Part shown: one piece after another, positions 17,034 through 25,484 of the stretch
Numbering within the stretch: the first letter of the stretch is position 1
Layout: each line of letters opens with the position of its first letter
Assembly: GCA_910577115.1 (NCBI GenBank)
Contig: CAJTMC010000003.1
Span: 1 to 64,000 of the forward strand
DNA length: 64,000 bases
From: an uncultured Lachnospiraceae bacterium
Lineage (GTDB): Bacteria; Bacillota; Clostridia; Lachnospirales; Lachnospiraceae
Direction: 5' to 3'
The notes under the pieces: model-generated
What the model saw: the letters and a program-made list of their open reading frames with translations, nothing else
What the model was told of the DNA's origin: nothing
Database searches by the model: none
Translations under genes and position numbers: made by a program

Positions 17034-17972
17034 TTATATTTCGTCTTCTCTTGACTTTGACAGCGAATTCTGCACGCGCTGGTAAAGCTCCTGTGCCGCA
17101 TTGTATCCCATCTTTTTCTGACGGTGGTTGACCGCTGCCGACTCGCATATAATTGCCAGATTTCTGCCCGGTCTGATTGGAATGTTGTGACAAACCACCT
17201 TATTTCCGAGATATTCCGTATAACTCTCCTCAAGTCCGAGACGGTCATAATTTTTCTCTTTATCCCAGTCTTCTAACCGTATTACAAGATTGATATTTGT
17301 GGTATCCATTACGCTCTGCACACCATAAAGCGTCTTGACATCTATTATACCTATGCCCCGCAGCTCAATAAAATGTCTTGTAATATCGGGAGCCGTACCA
17401 ACCAGTGTATCGTCGCTTACTTTTTTGATTTCCACCACATCATCTGATACAAGTCTGTGGCCGCGTTTAATCAGCTCGAGTGCAGCCTCGCTCTTACCGA
17501 TACCGCTCTCGCCCGTAATCAGCACGCCTTCACCGTAAACATCGACCAGCACGCCATGTACGGAAATACAGGGTGCAAGCTCAACATTGAGCCAGCGGAT
17601 AATCTCCGCCATGAATGCCGAAGTCGGTTTTGACGTTTTTAGAAGAGGCACGTTATTTTTCATTGCAATTTCAATAAAAAGCGGATCGGGCATCAGGTTT
17701 CTGCAAAAGATAATGCATGGTGTTTTTTCCGATATGACACGCGGATATACCTCTTGTTTTTTCTCGTCGCTGATATGCTCCATATAAGAGTATTCCACAA
17801 AACCAATAATTTGCGGCCTTGTTTCCTCAAAATGTTCAAAATATCCGGAAAGCTGCAGCGCAGGACGGTTGATATCCGGCTGATGAATTTTAATGCTTGA
17901 GACATCAATCTCGGGAGTGAGATTTGTGAGCTTAAGCTTTTCGATTACTCTTCCAATGCTTACACTTGACAT
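17034..17972 (-). CDS. hprK: HPr kinase/phosphorylase
   Basis: The sensor enzyme of Firmicutes carbon catabolite repression: it phosphorylates HPr at Ser46 when glycolytic metabolites are high and reverses the reaction when phosphate is high. Walker A is GESGIGKS (residues 154-161), preceded by the conserved VHGVLVDVYG, followed by VSDDVVEI and the signature FIELRGIGIIDVKTLYG. 312 residues is the normal length. It is the first gene of a six-gene operon; an extended -10-like TGTTAGAAT lies about 60 bases upstream. Confidence 0.96.
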   Translation of the reverse strand: MSSVSIGRVIEKLKLTNLTPEIDVSSIKIHQPDINRPALQLSGYFEHFEETRPQIIGFVEYSYMEHISDEKKQEVYPRVISEKTPCIIFCRNLMPDPLFIEIAMKNNVPLLKTSKPTSAFMAEIIRWLNVELAPCISVHGVLVDVYGEGVLITGESGIGKSEAALELIKRGHRLVSDDVVEIKKVSDDTLVGTAPDITRHFIELRGIGIIDVKTLYGVQSVMDTTNINLVIRLEDWDKEKNYDRLGLEESYTEYLGNKVVCHNIPIRPGRNLAIICESAAVNHRQKKMGYNAAQELYQRVQNSLSKSREDEI

Positions 17973-18102
17973 GTTCCATTTCCTCGTTCTTTCTATATAT
18001 AGGGGTAACTATGTATTTATTTGCTTTTATTCTAACATATTATTGTCAAGGGTGCTATGCCTTTTTTCATGTCATATTATAAATGCATATTATAAACGCC
18101 GT

Positions 18103-19116
18103 TTAAAAACGGGGGTAGGTTGCAAGTGTGTGAAATGCCAGATCAATCGTGGGATTATTCACTCTGTCAACCACAGATTTTACAAGCCTTCTGCCCATCT
18201 CCTCAATGCGTACATCGACCGTAACAATATCGTTTTTAAAAAAATCTGATTCCAATGTGTTGTTGAAACCCGTAATTACTGTATTTTTCACCGCCTGCGC
18301 ATCACGCTGAAGCAGTGCAAGCGACACATTCTTTGCCACATCATCGTCCTCGCAGACAATCGCGTCTGGGATATATGGCATATTTTGTACAATTTCCTCA
18401 ACCACTGCATAGCTGAAACTATCCTGATTGAGGGGACGTGTATATTGAAGCTGCGCATCAAGATGTATCTTGTTTTGATTGCAGGCATTCAAAAAGCCGA
18501 GATATCTTGCCTGTACCATGCGCGAGCCTTCCGCAAAGCCGAGATATCCCAACCTGTCACAGCCTTTTTGCAGAATGATATAATTGGTCAGACGATTCAT
18601 GGAATAAAATCCTTCCATGTTTACAATGTCGCCAAGCTCAATATATTCCTGCGCATTGACCGGCGTATTAAAAAACGTCATTGGTAACTTTGCCTTACTC
18701 ACTCCTTTCACGAACTTAATCGGAAAAATACAGAGAAATATAATTCCTTTCACATCATCGGCAATCAGGCGCAGTGTTTCACTGCCGTCCTTGTCATTTT
18801 CATCTACCACATGAAGCTGCATACGATAGCCTTCGTCGTTTACGGCACTGCTGATGCCGGTAAGGGCTCTTGTCCAAAATTCAGACTGCATGTGATTAAA
18901 AAGCACTAAAATGGTGCCTGTATTGACTTTTCTGTGAATGTTTTTGATTTCCTCCAAAAGTCCCTCATCCAGCTTTGCATATCCCATCTGCCATGCCTTC
19001 TGCACCACCGCCTGTCTCGTCTGTGGAGATACGAGGCCTCCGTTGAGCGCCTTTGCAACTGTGTTTCGGCTTAACCCCATCTGTGCTGCAATATCCTGTA
19101 TTGTCACTTTTTTCAT
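18103..19116 (-). CDS. LacI-family transcriptional regulator
   Basis: A 337-residue regulator with the LacI helix-turn-helix at the N-terminus (TIQDIAAQMGLSRNTVAKALNGG) and a periplasmic-binding-type sensor domain. The hinge region is less typical than in classical LacI repressors, and the middle contains FLCIFPIKFVKGVSK and FNTPVNAQEYIELGD. No sugar genes are adjacent, so its targets are elsewhere or it acts globally. Its own promoter is near consensus. The last codons run into a CCGTTT/AAACGG hairpin. Confidence 0.88.
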   Translation of the reverse strand: MKKVTIQDIAAQMGLSRNTVAKALNGGLVSPQTRQAVVQKAWQMGYAKLDEGLLEEIKNIHRKVNTGTILVLFNHMQSEFWTRALTGISSAVNDEGYRMQLHVVDENDKDGSETLRLIADDVKGIIFLCIFPIKFVKGVSKAKLPMTFFNTPVNAQEYIELGDIVNMEGFYSMNRLTNYIILQKGCDRLGYLGFAEGSRMVQARYLGFLNACNQNKIHLDAQLQYTRPLNQDSFSYAVVEEIVQNMPYIPDAIVCEDDDVAKNVSLALLQRDAQAVKNTVITGFNNTLESDFFKNDIVTVDVRIEEMGRRLVKSVVDRVNNPTIDLAFHTLATYPRF

Positions 19117-19262
19117 TTGTATTTAGCTGCCCCTTTCTTTTCTGATAGCATTGTCTCTATCGGCTTTACTTTCTCTTCATCTGAAAAATGTTAAAATTTT
19201 ATGAAATTTGCAATGCCATATTAGTAATTATATACATTACATTCTTCAACGCTTTTTATTAC

Positions 19263-19291
19263 AGTATAAGTATTGCTCAATTATTTGTCAA
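19263..19291 (-). promoter_or_regulatory. Promoter of the LacI-family gene
   Basis: On the minus strand TTGACA (19291-19286) and TATACT (19268-19263) are separated by 17 bases, a near-perfect sigma-A promoter about 150 bases upstream of the start codon. Confidence 0.75.
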
Positions 19292-19347
19292 TTTATGGAG
19301 ATATATTTTGGCATGGATTTTTACTCGCTGCCGGTACGTTTTCTCAC

Positions 19348-19442
19348 GGACTCAGCAGTAAATGCTAAGTCCTGTCTGAACAGCAGCTTATTGTACATAC
19401 ATTCCTGTATACAATAAGGACTGCCCTTACAAAGCAGTCCTT
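19348..19442. repeat. Cluster of three hairpins
   Basis: Three successive inverted repeats occur: GGACTCAGCA with TGCTAAGTCC (19348-19372), CTTATTGTA with TACAATAAG (19387-19418) and AAGGACTGC with GCAGTCCTT (19416-19442). The last is 15 bases from the stop of the DUF4179 gene and probably contributes to its termination, although the T tract is poor. The 19117-19457 interval holds no gene besides these and the LacI promoter. Confidence 0.55.
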
Positions 19443-19457
19443 TCATGTCCTCTATAT

Positions 19458-20654
19458 TCAATTTACAGGAACAAAATAAAAATCACTTTCGGAATACAAG
19501 CCGTCCGTCTTTTTTCTGAAAACGAGATAAGCGACTTCATTAGTATCAATAATCCTGTCATTTGCAAATGTCGCAATGTATGTGTTCTTATCGTCCGGAT
19601 AATAGCCTTCTGAGCCGCTGCCGCACAGATACTGATAAAGCGTACCATCCTTTAGTTTCACGCCTGCAAGCGGCGGCGCCTCGACAACCTGTTCACTTTC
19701 AATCGGATTGCCGTCTTGGTCAAATCCCGTTTCCATATATGTCTGATACGGGAAATTGTACTCCACATGCAGGGAAATCGGGGAAACCTCAGCCTTTATT
19801 ACAGTTGCGCCGGTATCGCCAAGCGGCTCGTTCAGCGTATATTCCTTTCTGCTGTCCGTTCCCTGAAGGTTCCACTGAAAACTCCACTTTCCGGTCACCT
19901 CATGCTCCTTGAGATATTCCGCCTTAGAGACCGTCCCCAAATTTTCAAATTCCACAGAAACTTCTTTGTTTAAAAAATACCCCTTTTCTCCATTATAAAG
20001 CGTAATCAAATATTCCATACTGCCGTCATCGCGTACAAAGCGCGCCAAACTGCCCGGTGCATCATAATCAATCGGGGAGCCATCCGCATAAACTGCTCTG
20101 CCCTCCGGCCCTGTTACCAGTCCGTCATAAAAGCTGCCGAGCATATTGTAATCCGTTCCTTTGTCCACCATAATGTTTATATTTTCAAAGCATGGCTCCG
20201 CATAGTTCCCCTGCGCATCCTTTGGCAAATCGTAGCCCTCTACGCGAAAGCTTAAATGGGCAAAATAATTGTCCGTGATGCTCTGCTGCGCCGTCACTGT
20301 GACGCCGTTTTGTGTCTGGCTCTGCATGGCAAAGGCAACCGCTCCTTCCTCTTGTAATTCCGTCTTCTGTTTCTCCGTAATCCGAAGCTCCTCAGAAAGG
20401 CTTTTGCTCCAGTTTTGGTATGCCGCCAGCACTGTGATGCTTCCCAGCGCAAGAACTGCTGCAGCAACAAATAAAATTACTCCTCTTTTTCTCATATGTG
20501 GCTTTCTCCTCTGCATTTGATTGTTTTTCTGTTCTCTTCTGTCTATGGCATTCATTTCATGGATTTCCTGAAATGCCATATTCGCCTTCTCCTGCACGAT
20601 TTCGGGTATCACAATATCCGACTGCAGAACGCTCAATGTGTCACGCTCGTTCAT
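19458..20654 (-). CDS. DUF4179 membrane-anchored anti-sigma protein
   Basis: A 398-residue protein with a cytoplasmic N-terminus of about 60 residues, one transmembrane helix (GVILFVAAAVLALGSITVLA) and a large extracellular part in which the DUF4179 domain follows the helix. Such proteins are encoded directly after ECF sigma factors and are taken to hold the sigma factor at the membrane. The start at 20654 (MNERDTLSV) follows GGGAGGTAGAAAAT and overlaps the sigma gene end by 14 bases, indicating coupling; an upstream start would only add read-through of the sigma gene. Signal sensed is unknown. Confidence 0.85.
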   Translation of the reverse strand: MNERDTLSVLQSDIVIPEIVQEKANMAFQEIHEMNAIDRREQKNNQMQRRKPHMRKRGVILFVAAAVLALGSITVLAAYQNWSKSLSEELRITEKQKTELQEEGAVAFAMQSQTQNGVTVTAQQSITDNYFAHLSFRVEGYDLPKDAQGNYAEPCFENINIMVDKGTDYNMLGSFYDGLVTGPEGRAVYADGSPIDYDAPGSLARFVRDDGSMEYLITLYNGEKGYFLNKEVSVEFENLGTVSKAEYLKEHEVTGKWSFQWNLQGTDSRKEYTLNEPLGDTGATVIKAEVSPISLHVEYNFPYQTYMETGFDQDGNPIESEQVVEAPPLAGVKLKDGTLYQYLCGSGSEGYYPDDKNTYIATFANDRIIDTNEVAYLVFRKKTDGLYSESDFYFVPVN

Positions 20655-21156
20655 ATTTTCTACCTCCCATATAACTTTTTGCCAGTTTCTCACGTCCTCT
20701 GGAAAGTCTGCTCCGCACCGTACTCTCCGGCATATCAAGCATTTCGCTGATTTCAACCGTATTAAAGCCCTCCACATAATACAGCACCATTACCAGTCTG
20801 TGTTTTTCGTCCAGTGCATTGAGCGCGTCCTTCCATTCCACATTTTCATATTTTGCATCATATACAGGCTGCTCCGGAAGCTCCTCCACCAGTGAGAATC
20901 CGCTTTGCTTTCGGAGCATGTCTTTACATTTATTAATCAGGATACGCGTCATCCATGTGCGGAAAAACGCCGGATTTTTTAACTGCCGCAGTTTTTCCCA
21001 GCAGGTTAATATGGTATCTGATATGGCATCTGCCACGTCCTCATCATTGTTTAAAATAGCACTTGCCGCTTTGTACATATTCTGAAGCTGCGACTGCATC
21101 AGTCGGGTAAAGGCATCTGAATTTCCTTTTTTTGCTTCAAGTATTAAATTTTCCAT
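20641..21156 (-). CDS. ECF-type RNA polymerase sigma factor
   Basis: Sigma-70 region 2 (NMYKAASAILNNDEDVADAISDTILTCWEKL) and region 4 (HRLVMVLYYVEGFNTVEISEMLDMPESTVRSRLSRGREKL) are both present. The start is ambiguous: AAAGGAG is immediately followed by ATG at 21171 and another ATG lies at 21156 (MENLILEAKKGNSDAF), which fits the usual N-terminus of this group. The gene is coupled to the DUF4179 anti-sigma gene. Targets are unknown; self-activation is common in the family. Confidence 0.88.
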   Translation of the reverse strand: MENLILEAKKGNSDAFTRLMQSQLQNMYKAASAILNNDEDVADAISDTILTCWEKLRQLKNPAFFRTWMTRILINKCKDMLRKQSGFSLVEELPEQPVYDAKYENVEWKDALNALDEKHRLVMVLYYVEGFNTVEISEMLDMPESTVRSRLSRGREKLAKSYMGGRKYERA

Positions 21157-21291
21157 TTTGATTTTGTGCATCTCCTTTCTGTCTTCTTGTGCGCACGGGA
21201 AACATTTTTTCATGCTTCTATCCATTAGACGGAGAATATTGTTTTTGCGTCCCAAATTTTTCTAATTGACTTTAATTGACTTATTGTACAC

Positions 21292-21321
21292 AAAAAGAGC
21301 TACTGTTTTCAGCAGCCCTCT
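21292..21321 (-). terminator. Hairpin with T tract downstream of pncB
   Basis: On the minus strand AGAGGGCTGCTG and CAGTAGCTCT pair with a small bulge around AAAA and are followed by TTTTTG. The 21322-21624 stretch between pncB and this hairpin is AT-rich and shows no gene or other structure that I could recognise. Confidence 0.6.
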
Positions 21322-21624
21322 GTAATCTGAATGGAAATTATTATCTTTCCACATTTAATCACCTATGTTATTTTAAATTCTGTTCTATTCATAACGTATG
21401 ATATTTTTTATTTTCATCTTAACAAGCAAAAATACTTCCATGAAATATTTCTTTCATTTTTTTGTCAAATTTTGTCATTTTCAAAAACCCATTTAAATTA
21501 TATGCCTTACCATTCCGCATTTATGCTTGTTTTAGCAGTTTGATTTATTCGACAAAAAATTTCATTTTTATTTTTTCAGGTTCCACAATAGTAAAATTGC
21601 ACCATGCTTTTATAATATCTAGTG

Positions 21625-23109
21625 TTATTTTTCTGTCACCATTCCTTTTTCATGCAGCAACCCCATTTTTAGCTCATAGTAATCCGGCGTCATATCCATA
21701 TAGTGCACATGTGGATTAATAAAGCGCTGTTCTTCCTCCCAAATCTCCTCATTCAGTTGCTTTTTCACGTAATCGCGAATTTGCGCAAGTGTCGGAAGCT
21801 CATAAATCCGTTTGCCGTTTTCAAATACTTTGATTTGCAGCGGCTTTGCCGTACAGTTTGTAAATTTGAGATTTCTCCAGGGCATCTGTGGATCTACAAA
21901 ACGGAACTCTCCATTCATGTCAATTAGCTCATCTTCTTTAGCAAGAAGATCTGCCTTTGCTTTTCCATTTTGGTCATAAATCCGGTAGACCTTCTTCAGT
22001 CCCGGATTTGTGATTTTTTCTACGGTTCCGGAAATCTTAATGCGCGGTACGAATTCACCGTTTTCCTCTACTGCCGCTATCTTGTAAACTGCCCCCAGCA
22101 GTGCAAGCGTATCGTCGGAGTAGTCACTCGTTGCTCCTGTAATCAGGCGCTCGCCTACGCCATAGCTGTCGATGCATGCTTTCTGTGTGTTCAATGAAGA
22201 TATTGTATGCTCGTCCAAACTGTTGGAAACAATAATTTTGCAGTCATTAAGCCCTGCTTCATCCAGCATTTTTCTGACCTTGATTGACTGGTATGCGAGG
22301 TCACCGCTGTCAATACGAATCCCTTTAAGCCGCTTGCCCATTGGCTCTAAAATCTCATGCGCAACGCGTATTGCATTGGGGATACCGGATTGGATTGTGT
22401 CATATGTGTCTACCAGAAGTACGGTATTGTCAGGGTAATTCACAGCGTAATTTTTGAACGCCTCGTACTCATCTTTATAATACATTACCCAACTATGCGC
22501 CATCGTTCCGCTGACCGGTATGCCAAACATTTGTCCCGCGAGCACAGTCGCCGTGCCTGCCGCTCCTCCTATGTAGGAAGCTCTTGCCCCATAAACTGCC
22601 GCATCCATATTGTGCGCACGCCTTGCTCCGAAATCCGATACGACCTTTCCTGCCGCCGCTTTTACAATGCGTGCTGTTTTTGTCGCCACGAGAGACTGGT
22701 GATTGACCTGAGTGAGGATTGCCGTTTCCACAATCTGCGCGTCAATTAAGGGCGCTACGATTGTCATAATCGGCTCGTTGGGATACATGATTGTGCCCTC
22801 CGGAAAGGAATAGATATCTCCATGAAACCGGAAATTTTTCAAATAATCCAAAAACGCATCCGTAAAGGTATTGAGCGAACGCAGATATTCCACATCTTCG
22901 TCCGAAAAATGCAGATTTTCTACATATTCCACAATTTGCTCAAGCCCTGCAAAGATTGCAAAGCCGCCTCTGTCGGGATTTTTCCTGTAAAACACGTCAA
23001 ACGCTACACGCGACTCCATGTCACCGTCATTAAAATAGCCGTTTGCCATTGTAAGTTCATACAAATCCATTACCATTGTAAGGTTTCTTTTATCTGCCTG
23101 CTTCATCAT
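21625..23109 (-). CDS. pncB: Nicotinate phosphoribosyltransferase
   Basis: Converts nicotinate and PRPP into nicotinate mononucleotide in NAD salvage. The 494-residue sequence carries the family motifs TMVMDLYELTMANGYF at the N-terminus, the phosphohistidine/substrate loop region GARRAHNMDAAVYGARASYIGG, GTMAHSWVMYY, LLVDTYDTIQSG and the PRPP-binding GIRIDSGDLAY. Start is at 23109 or the adjacent ATG at 23106, after AAAGGAAATATAATT. It lies 30 bases after a 63-residue gene that probably shares its promoter. Confidence 0.94.
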   Translation of the reverse strand: MMKQADKRNLTMVMDLYELTMANGYFNDGDMESRVAFDVFYRKNPDRGGFAIFAGLEQIVEYVENLHFSDEDVEYLRSLNTFTDAFLDYLKNFRFHGDIYSFPEGTIMYPNEPIMTIVAPLIDAQIVETAILTQVNHQSLVATKTARIVKAAAGKVVSDFGARRAHNMDAAVYGARASYIGGAAGTATVLAGQMFGIPVSGTMAHSWVMYYKDEYEAFKNYAVNYPDNTVLLVDTYDTIQSGIPNAIRVAHEILEPMGKRLKGIRIDSGDLAYQSIKVRKMLDEAGLNDCKIIVSNSLDEHTISSLNTQKACIDSYGVGERLITGATSDYSDDTLALLGAVYKIAAVEENGEFVPRIKISGTVEKITNPGLKKVYRIYDQNGKAKADLLAKEDELIDMNGEFRFVDPQMPWRNLKFTNCTAKPLQIKVFENGKRIYELPTLAQIRDYVKKQLNEEIWEEEQRFINPHVHYMDMTPDYYELKMGLLHEKGMVTEK

Positions 23110-23139
23110 AATTATATTTCCTTTCCATTTATACCCTAT

Positions 23140-23331
23140 TTACAAACTCTTTCTGCCTGCCAAAATCTCCTCAATAGAATACTCCGGCTGCTCATATTTT
23201 TCTTTTGTATAATCTCCTCTCCCTCCATTGTCGTACTCCTCAAGGTATCTTGCCATTCCGACAGGACCTAACGTCTTTCGTAGAGCTTGCGTACCTGATT
23301 TTCTGACTTCACTGGACTTAACTACTTTCAT
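23140..23331 (-). CDS. Small conserved-looking protein upstream of pncB
   Basis: A 63-residue protein I do not recognise. It starts MKVVKSSEVRKSGTQALRKT, has a central GPVGMARYLEEYDNGGRGDY and an acidic C-terminal part. A good ribosome site (AAAGGCGG, seven bases) and a TGTTATAAT extended -10 support it as a real gene, co-transcribed with pncB. Size and charge recall antitoxins, but no toxin gene lies beside it, so no function is proposed. Confidence 0.6.
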   Translation of the reverse strand: MKVVKSSEVRKSGTQALRKTLGPVGMARYLEEYDNGGRGDYTKEKYEQPEYSIEEILAGRKSL

Positions 23332-23360
23332 TAGAATCCGCCTTTCAATATCTTATTCTG

Positions 23361-23369
23361 ATTATAACA
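23361..23369 (-). promoter_or_regulatory. Extended -10 promoter of the 63-aa gene and pncB
   Basis: Minus strand TGTTATAAT is a perfect extended -10; no good -35 is seen 17 bases upstream. The start codon is about 30 bases downstream. Confidence 0.5.
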
Positions 23370-23421
23370 GATTTCTATGGTTTTTACACCCTAAATTTTC
23401 AGTTTGTCATTTTTTTATCAA

Positions 23422-23859
23422 TCAATAGGTACAATTCCGCCAAAGTCTGTAACGCTTCATCGTCTTATTCAAACCGATAATCAGATAGCACTCAGTTCCA
23501 TGCCACACCATAGAGCGGCACATCAAATCCCCATTTTTTCAACCGAAGCTTTTTTCCGCTTTTCAGGTCTGCAATATACAAAAAATTCATCTCCTGCATA
23601 CTGACCCGTACCTCATCATTCCATAACAAATACTGTTCATCATCTGATATTTCATATTGGGGAGATCCATACCCGCCCAAAAAGTATATATCGGTCTTAC
23701 AAGCGTTTTCGATTGTCTTGTGTTCATATCATAATATCTCGGACAATGGAGCCATACATGTACTCTGCTACATATTTGTAGTCAACCAATGAAAGCGATA
23801 AACGATACGTTTTGCTTGTCAATGAAATTTCCGATTGTCTGCTGCGGATTTCTCATCAT
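23422..23859 (-). pseudogene. Chimeric decayed gene (PNPOx-like start plus unrelated fragment)
   Basis: The relic keeps a ribosome site (GGGAGAGG) and start codon at 23859 encoding MMRNPQQTIGNFIDKQNVSF, the typical beginning of pyridoxamine-phosphate-oxidase-family proteins, then reaches a stop. The following sequence is a different protein broken over at least four reading-frame changes: YRLSLSLVDYKYVAEYMYG, then RYYDMNTRQSKTLVRPIYTF, then the longest open piece (23492-23680) with GGYGSPQYEISDDEQYLLW and NFLYIADLKSGKKLRL, then ECYLIIGLNK. The second part looks like the C-terminal blades of a beta-propeller protein. Neither part can be functional. Confidence 0.65.
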
Positions 23860-24074
23860 AGTAAAACCTCTCCCGTTTTTCTTTTATTTTAACAGGAGGG
23901 GCATTACTTGTATAGTTTTATTCGTTATTTCACTTTAAAGAGAACATTTCACAATTCAAATAGTATAAAAAGGGGGTTTATTAAGCCTTAGTTTAACCAG
24001 ACATTCTTTAATCGACAGCTACATCAAAAAACTGATAATTTAATTCCACAAATTAGCGGACTTTTCAATAGACT

Positions 24075-24103
24075 TTGCGCCATGTTTATGATATGCTTAT
24101 ACA
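24075..24103 (+). promoter_or_regulatory. Promoter of the DUF4317 gene
   Basis: TTGCGC (24075-24080) and TATACA (24098-24103) with a 17-base spacer, about 45 bases upstream of the start codon. The 23860-24074 interval before it is AT-rich and otherwise empty. Confidence 0.55.
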
Positions 24104-24149
24104 ATAAGGGAAGAGCAATCTTCTCCTTTTTTGACGAAGGAGGGTACTT

Positions 24150-25457
24150 ATGTTAAGAAATCGGGACATTTTAGAACTAAAACGTCGTTTTAAAAAAGAA
24201 AACTGCACGATCACGAAAATGTGCGGCTGTTATGTGGATTCCAACAAAAATAAGGTTGTAGAACTAAACGAAACCTTTTTGAATCTCGACGACGAAGAGT
24301 TTTATAAATATTTGGACATTGCCAAAAAGGCGCTTTCCGGCACGATTGGAAATAATCTTTTGCAGCTTAATTTTGCAAAAAGCGAGGAAGAAAACGGCGG
24401 AAAGCAGCAATATCTCTTGGGGCTTCGCGAAAGCGGCCTGAAAAATCCCGAATTGCTGGAGCATCTTTATGATATGATTATTGAGAATTACGATTATGTC
24501 GGAAATTATCTGATTTTAGTATTCCATGATGCATACGATGTGATAACTAAGACAAATGACGACCTGAAAATCGACGAATCGGATGAGGTTTTCGACTATC
24601 TTCTGTGCGCCATATGCCCTGTCAATCTCTCAAAGCCGGGGCTTGGCTACCGCGCGGACGAAAACCGTATCGGCGTGCGTATTCAGGACCGCGTTGTCGG
24701 AATGCCTGATGTGGGATTCCTATTCCCGTCCTTTGTGGAGCGCTCTTCCGATGTTCATTCCCTTACATATTATGTGCGTGACGCGAAAGACTCTCACAGG
24801 GACTTTATTGAAACTGCATTAGGCTGCGGCGCAAAACGCACTGCAACGGAAGAACAGAACGCCTTTGACAGTATCGTAAAGGCTGCCATCGCTCCTATTA
24901 TTGAGGACAGTGACGGCATGCTGATTGATATTCAGGAGAAGTTGAATGATATTGTGGAGGAGCACGAGGCAGCTATGGAGGATTTGGTTGTGATTGATCC
25001 TGAGGAGCTTACGCTGACTGCCGAAATGATAAAGGATGTGCTCTCTGACAGCGAAATTCCCGATGCCGCAGTTGCGCTGATTCAGAATCATTTCACCGAG
25101 GAATTCAGCGACCAGCCTCCCGTAGTAAAAAATCTTGTGAATGAAAAGGCGATTGAGAAAAATAACAAAGAAAAGAAAGAAATTAAACTGCTTGAAGAGG
25201 TTGCCACACTTAAGCAGGAGTTAAATGATACCAAACAGGAAAACCTTGAAAAGACGGAGCAAATAGAAACACTTGTAAAAATGGAAGCTCCCCTTGATCC
25301 CGAAGAAGCGAAAAACTGGGCGGAAGTATTTCTGCGCATGAAGCCCGATAAGGCGGAGCAGGTCAAGGCACAGACCATAGATGGTCAGAAGTATCTGCTG
25401 ATACCAATGGAAGAAAATGAGCATATTAATTTAAATGGAGTGGAAACTACAGTGTAA
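24150..25457 (+). CDS. DUF4317 family protein
   Basis: A 435-residue cytoplasmic protein of a family found widely in Clostridia but without a known function. Recognised from the N-terminus (NRDILELKRRFKKENCTITKMCGCYVD) and the central ICPVNLSKPGLGYRADENRIGVRIQDR and GFLFPSFVERSSDVHS segments. A coiled coil covers roughly residues 335-385 (EKNNKEKKEIKLLEEVATL, KQENLEKTEQIETL). Start follows GAAGGAGGGTACTT. Its last codons, GVETTV-stop, lie in a palindrome shared with the convergent XRE gene. Confidence 0.85.
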   Translation: MLRNRDILELKRRFKKENCTITKMCGCYVDSNKNKVVELNETFLNLDDEEFYKYLDIAKKALSGTIGNNLLQLNFAKSEEENGGKQQYLLGLRESGLKNPELLEHLYDMIIENYDYVGNYLILVFHDAYDVITKTNDDLKIDESDEVFDYLLCAICPVNLSKPGLGYRADENRIGVRIQDRVVGMPDVGFLFPSFVERSSDVHSLTYYVRDAKDSHRDFIETALGCGAKRTATEEQNAFDSIVKAAIAPIIEDSDGMLIDIQEKLNDIVEEHEAAMEDLVVIDPEELTLTAEMIKDVLSDSEIPDAAVALIQNHFTEEFSDQPPVVKNLVNEKAIEKNNKEKKEIKLLEEVATLKQELNDTKQENLEKTEQIETLVKMEAPLDPEEAKNWAEVFLRMKPDKAEQVKAQTIDGQKYLLIPMEENEHINLNGVETTV

Positions 25458-25484
25458 CAATTGTTACACTGTAGTCTCCACTCC
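25437..25484. repeat. Perfect-arm palindrome covering both convergent stop codons
   Basis: Two 21-base arms (25437-25457 and 25464-25484) are inverted copies with a single difference (GGAAACT versus GGAGACT) around a CAATTG centre. Each arm encodes GVETTV-stop for its own gene. It would form a very stable hairpin in either transcript and may act as a terminator, although it has no T tract. Confidence 0.85.
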
